From contig NZ_JAPJPF010000045.1 of assembly GCF_030825805.1 (NCBI RefSeq), positions 1 to 15,778 of the forward strand: DNA of 15,778 bases. The letters are read 5' to 3'. Of this stretch, positions 10,601 through 15,778 are shown piece after piece (position 1 is the stretch's first letter; each line of letters begins with the position of its first letter). The translations under genes were made by a program, and so were the position numbers. Below the pieces are notes generated by a model. It made no database searches. It was not told the origin of the DNA and saw only the letters and a list, made by a program, of their open reading frames with translations. This DNA comes from Streptococcus sp. (GTDB lineage Bacteria; Bacillota; Bacilli; Lactobacillales; Streptococcaceae).

Positions 10601-11476
10601 TCATTTTTCTAAAACATAATCTGGGTATTCCAATTTCAACGCTTGCCAGACTTCCTCTTCCGGGAAAGTTTTATCCGTCATCAGTTCGAAGGCAACGGCA
10701 GCTTGATGGAAGAGCATTCCCAAGCCATTTAAGGTTTTTGCCCCTTGTTCTTCTGCTAATTGAAGAAATGGTGTCTTGGCAGGAAAATAAGCTAAATCAG
10801 CCACTAGACAACCTTTAGTAAAGATAAAGTCTTTCGGAATAGGGAGAGAAGACCCGTCCATTCCAAGTCCTGTAGCATTGATCAATAAATCCGTCCCCTC
10901 TATCGTTGCATTCAACTGATCCTGACTGGATAAGTCATGAAGGAAAATTGAAACATCAAGAGTTTCGGATAGTGGAGCAAAGATAGCCTGATACTTATCT
11001 AAACTTTCTGAACGAACAAATAAATGAATCTCGCCAACTCCTTGGCGAATAGCCTCTACAACAATAGCAGTCGCAGCCCCACCTGCTCCTAAAAGAACCA
11101 TTTTTTTCTTGTCAATAGAAAAATTCTTAGGGAGACTCTTCAGAAAACCAAGTCCGTCTGTGTTGTATCCTGTTAAACGACCATCTTTCTGAACAATTGT
11201 ATTGACCGAACCAATAAGTTGTGCGCTTCCATCTACCTGATCTAAAAATGGCAAGACCTTTTTCTTATAGGGCATGGAAATATTGGCCCCCAACATATCC
11301 AGTACTCGTAACTGTTGAAGACTTTGTGCAACTTCATCTTCTTCCACTTCCCAAGCAAGATAGACTGCATTGGTTGCGGTTAGTTGGTAAGCCTGATTGT
11401 GAATAAAGGGTGAGATACTATGACGAATGGGATTGGCAATCACGGCCGCCATTCGCGTATAGCCATCAATCTTCAT
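10601..11476 (-). CDS. aroE: Shikimate dehydrogenase
   Basis: Reduces 3-dehydroshikimate to shikimate with NADPH. The 291-aa protein has the substrate domain motif HSISPFIHN (19-27, Ser20 and Ser22), [12 protein letters not shown] (63-74, catalytic Lys71) and YNTDG (104-108, catalytic Asp107). The NADP-binding loop GAGGAA is at 130-135, NATGLGM at 200-206 and [10 protein letters not shown] at 251-260 (Gln258). Its start overlaps the aroD 3' end by 11 nt, indicating translational coupling. The SMPYK form of the usual TIPHK motif is a mild variant that keeps the lysine. Confidence 0.96.
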   Translation of the reverse strand: MKIDGYTRMAAVIANPIRHSISPFIHNQAYQLTATNAVYLAWEVEEDEVAQSLQQLRVLDMLGANISMPYKKKVLPFLDQVDGSAQLIGSVNTIVQKDGRLTGYNTDGLGFLKSLPKNFSIDKKKMVLLGAGGAATAIVVEAIRQGVGEIHLFVRSESLDKYQAIFAPLSETLDVSIFLHDLSSQDQLNATIEGTDLLINATGLGMDGSSLPIPKDFIFTKGCLVADLAYFPAKTPFLQLAEEQGAKTLNGLGMLFHQAAVAFELMTDKTFPEEEVWQALKLEYPDYVLEK

Positions 11477-12143
11477 CTAAGATCTCCCGAATCTTGTGCA
11501 TGCTGGACAAGCTGATTTGACCTGGTGCACTTTGCTCTCCAACGCTAGCATAGGACCAAACAGAACCGGTTAAATCGGCAGCAATGCGAGAAATTCGGCC
11601 AATTTTCCCCATAGAAATGGTAACGAACTCTTGTTCTGGATTTAGGGTTTTAAAACCACGTGTATAGTTCATCAAATCGAGAACATCCTGCTCGGTATGA
11701 GCCATCACAGAGACCTTAACCAATTTCGGTGTAAAGCTGGTTAATTCTGACATAATCTCCATCATGTTTTCAGGGGTTTCCTGGAAATTATGGTAGCTTA
11801 AGCAAAGATTGGAATAATCCATCATCTGATTAAATTCGGCCTGATGACCAAAGTACTCAAAATCGACATAATCCGGATGGTAGATGTTGTTGATATCATG
11901 GATAAGAGCTACGTACTCTTCACCAGAAAGCTCAATTTCTCCTCCCTGCTCCCGGGTCCGTAGCGTAAATAAAATCTCACGACCTGCAAATTTTTCAAAG
12001 ATGGCAGGCGCCACTTGTAAGATATCATTTTTGTCTAAATAATCCGCACGCCATTCAATCACATCTGCATCTTGATAACGACTGGCATCAATGGCCTGTG
12101 CTTCTTCAAAATTTCTTGGCATTACAGAAACGACTAATTTCAT
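11466..12143 (-). CDS. aroD: Type I 3-dehydroquinate dehydratase
   Basis: Dehydrates 3-dehydroquinate to 3-dehydroshikimate through a Schiff base. At 225 aa it is typical of class I enzymes. Visible residues: Glu30 and Arg32 in IEWRADYL; Arg62 in [10 protein letters not shown]; catalytic His118 in SYHNFQETP; Schiff-base Lys143 in KLVKVSVMA; Arg184 in GKIGRISRI; Gln209 in APGQI. The ATG shares one base with the stop of the upstream methyltransferase gene (TAATG), so the aro genes are directly coupled to it. Confidence 0.96.
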   Translation of the reverse strand: MKLVVSVMPRNFEEAQAIDASRYQDADVIEWRADYLDKNDILQVAPAIFEKFAGREILFTLRTREQGGEIELSGEEYVALIHDINNIYHPDYVDFEYFGHQAEFNQMMDYSNLCLSYHNFQETPENMMEIMSELTSFTPKLVKVSVMAHTEQDVLDLMNYTRGFKTLNPEQEFVTISMGKIGRISRIAADLTGSVWSYASVGEQSAPGQISLSSMHKIREILDED

Positions 12144-13303
12144 TAATCCACCCTAATCGTAAATACTTTTAAGTAATTACTACTTTCTTCTTTTTCGTTA
12201 TATCGAAAATCAGCTGGAAGTCCGACCTCACTGATATACCGATGTTTCCGGCCTTTAAAGCCCTTTTCAATTTCTTTCTTAAATTTATCCCGACTGACAT
12301 TTGCAGCATTCGTACTAGCAATCAAAATTCCTTTTGGTTTCAAGATTTCTAGGGACTGCTCGATTAGTTTGTGGTAATCCTTCGCAACTGAGAAGGTACG
12401 CTTCTTATTGCGAGCAAAACTCGGCGGATCTAAAACGATCACATCATAAGTCAAGCCATGACGCTTAGCATACTTATAATAATCAAAAACATCCATGACG
12501 ATAAAGCGGTGCTGGTCCAATGCTAGACCATTTGCCACAAAATGAGCTTCAGATAGTTCACGACTCCGCTTAGCCAAATCAACAGAGGTTGTTTCTACTG
12601 CTCCTCCCATAGCCGCTGCTACCGAAAAAGCCGCTGTGTAAGAAAACATATTGAGCAAGCTTTTACCTGCAGCTAAGCCATCTACTAAGCTAGCACGCAC
12701 ATCGTGTTGGTCTAAGAAAATCCCTGTCATCAAGCCATCATTCAGAAAGACTTGGTAGCGAACACCATTTTCCAAAATCAAAAACTGCTCTGGAGCTTCT
12801 TGACCAAAAAGATGGGCTGACTCATAACCTGGATCCTTGAAACGGATTTTTTCATATCCTCCCAAGACCTCTGGAAAGACTTCTTGAAAAGCCGCAACAA
12901 GCAACTCTCTGATTTGATAAACAAAGGCATTGTAGATGGAAAAGACAGCATAATCTCCATAGAGATCAATGGTCAAGCCACCAAATCCGTCGCCTTCTTG
13001 ATTAAAAATTCTAAAAGCTGTATCCAATTCCGACTGATAATAAGACTGGCGCTTGGACTTGGCCTTAGCAAATAGCTGACTAAAGTAAGCCTGATCCAAG
13101 GTGATTTTCTTGGTGGAAATGACCCAACCAAGACCCTTGTTTTGCTCTGAAAGATAGCCTGTCCCTAGAAAATGACCTGAAGCTGTGACCAGCTCAACCA
13201 CCTCATTGTCAAAGGGGAGTTGACCAAAATCAATCTTCTCTAAAATCTTATAACCTTTATGGATTTTCTTCTCAACTTGTCGGTTAATTGTCAGCTTTTT
13301 CAT
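12143..13303 (-). CDS. RlmI-like SAM-dependent rRNA methyltransferase (COG1092 type)
   Basis: The 386-aa protein has an N-terminal PUA-like RNA-binding domain (about 1-70), a linker domain and a C-terminal Rossmann methyltransferase. Motifs: [11 protein letters not shown] (193-203), SAM motif [14 protein letters not shown] (214-226), acidic motif [10 protein letters not shown] (240-247) and DPPSFARNK (292-300). Homologues are usually named after E. coli RlmI, which makes m5C1962 in 23S rRNA. However, this protein contains no cysteine at all, and the position of the RlmI SCSG motif reads ASTNAAN. It therefore cannot use the normal m5C mechanism, and its product is uncertain. It heads the aro cluster, and its start lies only 7 nt past a promoter -10. 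The stop overlaps the aroD start. Confidence 0.9.
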   Translation of the reverse strand: MKKLTINRQVEKKIHKGYKILEKIDFGQLPFDNEVVELVTASGHFLGTGYLSEQNKGLGWVISTKKITLDQAYFSQLFAKAKSKRQSYYQSELDTAFRIFNQEGDGFGGLTIDLYGDYAVFSIYNAFVYQIRELLVAAFQEVFPEVLGGYEKIRFKDPGYESAHLFGQEAPEQFLILENGVRYQVFLNDGLMTGIFLDQHDVRASLVDGLAAGKSLLNMFSYTAAFSVAAAMGGAVETTSVDLAKRSRELSEAHFVANGLALDQHRFIVMDVFDYYKYAKRHGLTYDVIVLDPPSFARNKKRTFSVAKDYHKLIEQSLEILKPKGILIASTNAANVSRDKFKKEIEKGFKGRKHRYISEVGLPADFRYNEKEESSNYLKVFTIRVD

Positions 13304-13310
13304 ACTCTCT

Positions 13311-13339
13311 ATTGTATCAAAATTTTCAAAAATTCACAA
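13311..13339 (-). promoter_or_regulatory. Promoter for the methyltransferase-aroDE segment
   Basis: The minus strand has TTGTGA (13339-13334), 17 bp, TACAAT (13316-13311), with an extended TGA before the -10. Predicted initiation, about 7 nt downstream, is at or next to the A of the ATG at 13303. The message would be leaderless or nearly so. That agrees with the lack of a good ribosome-binding site there. Confidence 0.6.
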
Positions 13340-13471
13340 AGTCTCCTACTTAAGAATCCTATTATCAAGGAAGTATTCACCATCTTTTTAAACAATCTCA
13401 CTTCTTTTATTTAGCTAATGATCACCAATACCAACCATACTCTTTTTTAACATCATTATTTACTTGCTTTA

Positions 13472-13500
13472 TTTCAAAACGTTTTAAATTATGGTATACT
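13472..13500 (+). promoter_or_regulatory. ltaS promoter with overlapping palindrome
   Basis: TGGTATACT (13492-13500) is an extended -10. The -35 region (TTTCAA, 17 bp upstream) is poor. The palindrome AAAACGTTTT (13476-13485) covers the upstream part of the promoter. Within TTTCAAAACGTTTTAAA it resembles a CcpA cre site with two mismatches. Predicted initiation near 13507 leaves a leader of about 40 nt before the GTG start. The -10 is well supported; the operator idea is speculative. Confidence 0.55.
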
Positions 13501-13545
13501 GTTGTAAGAAAATTTTTAGGAAATAAGGCAAGGAAGTATATTTTT

Positions 13546-15732
13546 GTGAAAAAAATTACCAAAACGATACTCGATGCTATGAGTACCAGACTAGGATTTG
13601 TCTTTACCCTACTGTTGCTTTATTGGTTTAAAACCATGTGGGCCTATGCAGTAGACTTTAATCTAGATATTCAAGGCTTTTATCAGGTTTTTCTTGCAGT
13701 GATTAACCCGATTCCACTCAGCCTCTTATTCATCGGTCTCGCTTTTTATATTAAGAGAACCAAACTCTTTTATTTGCTATCTTTTAGCATCTATGTCATT
13801 TTATTTATCTGGTTGATTTCCAACTCGATTTATTATCGTGAGTTTACTGACTTCGTAACGGTTAATACCATGCTGGCCTCTAGTAAGGTTTCCGCTGGTC
13901 TTGGAGCTGCAGCCTTAGAATTATTCCGTCCCTGGGATATTATCTATATTTTAGACTTCCCGATTCTAGCTTTCCTCTTCTTAAAGAAATTGGTCAAACT
14001 AGATCACCGTCCCTTTAACAAACGGGCAAGTTTTGCAGTGACTTCGCTCTCTGCTATGCTCTTCTCTGCCAACCTTTTCTTGGCAGAGATTGACCGTCCG
14101 GAATTGTTAACGCGTGGCTTCTCCAACTACTATGTAGTTCGTGCGCTTGGTTTACCTGCCTTTTTGGGTTACAGTGCCAACCAGACTTACATGGCCAATA
14201 AAGAACGCTCAAAGGCTTCTGAAGTTGACCTGAAACCGGTTGAAGAGTATGTTGCTAGCCATTATGCTCAACCAAACCCTGAAACCTTTGGACTTGCTAA
14301 AGGTCGTAATGTTATCTATATCCATTTGGAAAGCTTCCAACAATTCTTGATCGACTATAAATTGAAAGTCGATGGCAAAGAATACGAAGTGACCCCTTTT
14401 ATCAACTCGCTCTACCATTCAAACGAAACCTTTGCATTTGCCAATGTCTTCAACCAGGTAAAAGCTGGTAAAACATCGGATGCAGAAACCATGATTGAGA
14501 CTGGCTTGTTCGGTTTGAACCAAGGTTCCTTTATGGTGAACTACGGTGGGACCAATACCCAGCAAGCAGCTCCTTTCATTCTTTCTAAGAATGGCTACCA
14601 ATCCAGTGCAGTTTTCCACGGAAATGCCGGAAGCTTCTGGAACCGTAATACAGCCTACAAACAATGGGGCTACCATTACTTCTTTGATGCCTCCTATTTT
14701 ACCAAGCAAGATGATACAAACTCCTTCCAGTATGGACTTAATGATAAGATCATGTTGAAGGATTCTATCAAGTACTTGGAACACATGCAACAACCGTTTT
14801 ATACTAAGTTCATTACCGTTTCTAACCACTATCCTTATACAACCAGTCTGATTGGTGACGAAATTGGCTTCCCTCTTGCAGAGACGCAAGATGAAACCAT
14901 TAATGGCTATTTCGCAACAGCCAACTACTTGGATGCTTCCATCAAGGCCTTCTTCGATTATCTCAAAGCTTCTGGTCTTTATGAGAACTCCATTATTGTT
15001 CTGTACGGGGACCACTACGGTATTTCTAATTCTCGAAATCCAGCTCTGGCTCCTTTGCTAGATAAGAACTCTGAAACTTGGTCTAGTTATGACAATGCCA
15101 TGTTGCAACGCGTACCGTATATGGTGGTCATTCCTGGTATGGACAAGGGGAAAGTGATTGAGACCTATGGTGGAGAGATTGATATTCTTCCAACATTAGA
15201 ACACTTGTTAGGCATTGATTCTAAGAACTTCCTTCAAGTTGGTCAAGACTTGTTATCTCCAAATCATAGCCAAATCGTAGCTTTCCGTTCTGCTAACTAC
15301 TTTGTGACTCCTGAGTATACAAGTTACAGTGGCCGGACCTATTACACCAAGACTGGTGAAGAAATCACCAATCCTGACGAATCAACGAAAGAGCAACTGG
15401 ATAAAATCCGTGAGGCAGCGAATCTACAACTCAAGATTAGTGATAGTATCCAAACAGGAGACCTCTTACGATTCTATACAGGAAATGATCTTGGTAAAGT
15501 CAACCCGGATGACTACTCCTACAATAACTCGATGAAAGCATTGAAGAAAATTGAAAAAGAAAAAGGGGATGCCTCAACCAGCCTCTATAGCCAAAAAGGC
15601 AATCAGTCAACAGTGGATCTCTTCAAAGCGCCAAGCTATAAGGAACTCCACCCTGAACAGTTCAGTTCATCTTCTTCAAGTGAAGATTCCAGCTCAAGTA
15701 GTTCTAGCTCATCTTCATCAGAAAAAAAATGA
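13546..15732 (+). CDS. ltaS: Lipoteichoic acid synthase (LtaS-type)
   Basis: Polymerises glycerol phosphate from phosphatidylglycerol into type I lipoteichoic acid on the outer face of the membrane. The 728-aa protein has five membrane helices (about 16-34, 45-69, 73-97, 130-150, 161-182), then an extracellular sulfatase-fold domain (about 250-590). Active-site residues match the family: Glu262 in HLESFQ, catalytic Thr310 in GKTSDAE, His358 with Trp365 and Arg367 in the HGN...FWNR stretch, and Asp489-His490 in YGDHYG. A SKAS sequence at 222-225 sits where the S. aureus enzyme is cut by signal peptidase. The start is GTG with an AGGAAG site. The C-terminus (706-726) is almost pure serine, unusual for the family at large. 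Transcription diverges from the aro cluster. Confidence 0.95.
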   Translation: MKKITKTILDAMSTRLGFVFTLLLLYWFKTMWAYAVDFNLDIQGFYQVFLAVINPIPLSLLFIGLAFYIKRTKLFYLLSFSIYVILFIWLISNSIYYREFTDFVTVNTMLASSKVSAGLGAAALELFRPWDIIYILDFPILAFLFLKKLVKLDHRPFNKRASFAVTSLSAMLFSANLFLAEIDRPELLTRGFSNYYVVRALGLPAFLGYSANQTYMANKERSKASEVDLKPVEEYVASHYAQPNPETFGLAKGRNVIYIHLESFQQFLIDYKLKVDGKEYEVTPFINSLYHSNETFAFANVFNQVKAGKTSDAETMIETGLFGLNQGSFMVNYGGTNTQQAAPFILSKNGYQSSAVFHGNAGSFWNRNTAYKQWGYHYFFDASYFTKQDDTNSFQYGLNDKIMLKDSIKYLEHMQQPFYTKFITVSNHYPYTTSLIGDEIGFPLAETQDETINGYFATANYLDASIKAFFDYLKASGLYENSIIVLYGDHYGISNSRNPALAPLLDKNSETWSSYDNAMLQRVPYMVVIPGMDKGKVIETYGGEIDILPTLEHLLGIDSKNFLQVGQDLLSPNHSQIVAFRSANYFVTPEYTSYSGRTYYTKTGEEITNPDESTKEQLDKIREAANLQLKISDSIQTGDLLRFYTGNDLGKVNPDDYSYNNSMKALKKIEKEKGDASTSLYSQKGNQSTVDLFKAPSYKELHPEQFSSSSSSEDSSSSSSSSSSSEKK

Positions 15733-15778
15733 GAGTGGGACAGAAATCGGTAATTCGTTAGAATTCGATTTCGTCGTC
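15733..15778. repeat. Intergenic hairpin repeat after ltaS, cut by the window edge
   Basis: Right after the ltaS stop comes GAGTGGGACAGAAATCG. The inner hairpin pairs GAAATCG and AATTC (15743-15756) with GAATT and CGATTTC (15761-15772) around GTTA, with a GT bulge. GTGGGAC at the left and the CGTC at the edge suggest an outer stem ending GTCCC just beyond the window. I recall this as a common repeat 3' of genes in oral streptococci. It probably works as the ltaS terminator or mRNA end. Confidence 0.55.

Noticed and set aside
14419..15015. 198-codon minus-strand open frame
   Set aside because: It is antisense to the catalytic domain of ltaS, which carries every expected active-site residue.

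Overview
The window comes from a low-GC Gram-positive bacterium, almost certainly an oral Streptococcus. The evidence is the compact aro gene order with a Psr-type LCP protein, the UPF0342/YlbF protein between tyrA and aroA, a type I lipoteichoic acid synthase, and a GAGTGGGACAGAAATCG-type intergenic repeat at the right edge. An ltaS gene fits the sanguinis/parasanguinis side of the genus better than pneumococcus, but the species is inferred.

Layout, left to right. Positions 1-780 are visibly AT-rich accessory DNA with two small unrecognised acidic-protein genes on the minus strand. Positions 822-1236 have no intact gene. They hold a tandem array, two units of 185 and 207 bp, built from degenerate copies of the 3' end of rlmD. 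Positions 1223-2581 are rlmD. From 2645 to 13303 all genes lie on the minus strand. In transcription order they are: an RlmI-like methyltransferase gene, aroD, aroE, hairpin, aroB, aroC, tyrA, ylbF-like, terminator, promoter, aroA, aroK, pheA, psr, terminator. On the plus strand, 13546-15732 is ltaS, divergent from the aro cluster.

The enzymes cover most of aromatic amino-acid synthesis: AroB, AroD, AroE, AroK, AroA and AroC take DAHP to chorismate, then TyrA and PheA act on prephenate. DAHP synthase, chorismate mutase and the final transaminase are not in this window. Short overlaps (4, 10, 8, 11 and 1 nt) suggest translational coupling. Two internal hairpins, one followed by a strong promoter, suggest the cluster is transcribed in segments rather than as one uniform operon. 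Psr and LtaS add two cell-envelope functions at the cluster edges.

The most unusual structure is the array downstream of rlmD. Including the genuine gene end, the coding sequence for the last residues of RlmD (PQTHHV / ECVSLLVKR) occurs five times in 822-1270. All copies lie on the same strand and almost all in one continuous reading frame, but with different downstream tails and stop codons. The rlmD (rumA) 3' end is a known integration site for streptococcal integrative elements, so I read the array as stacked attachment-site scars at the border of an accessory island. This is inference from sequence and is not proven.
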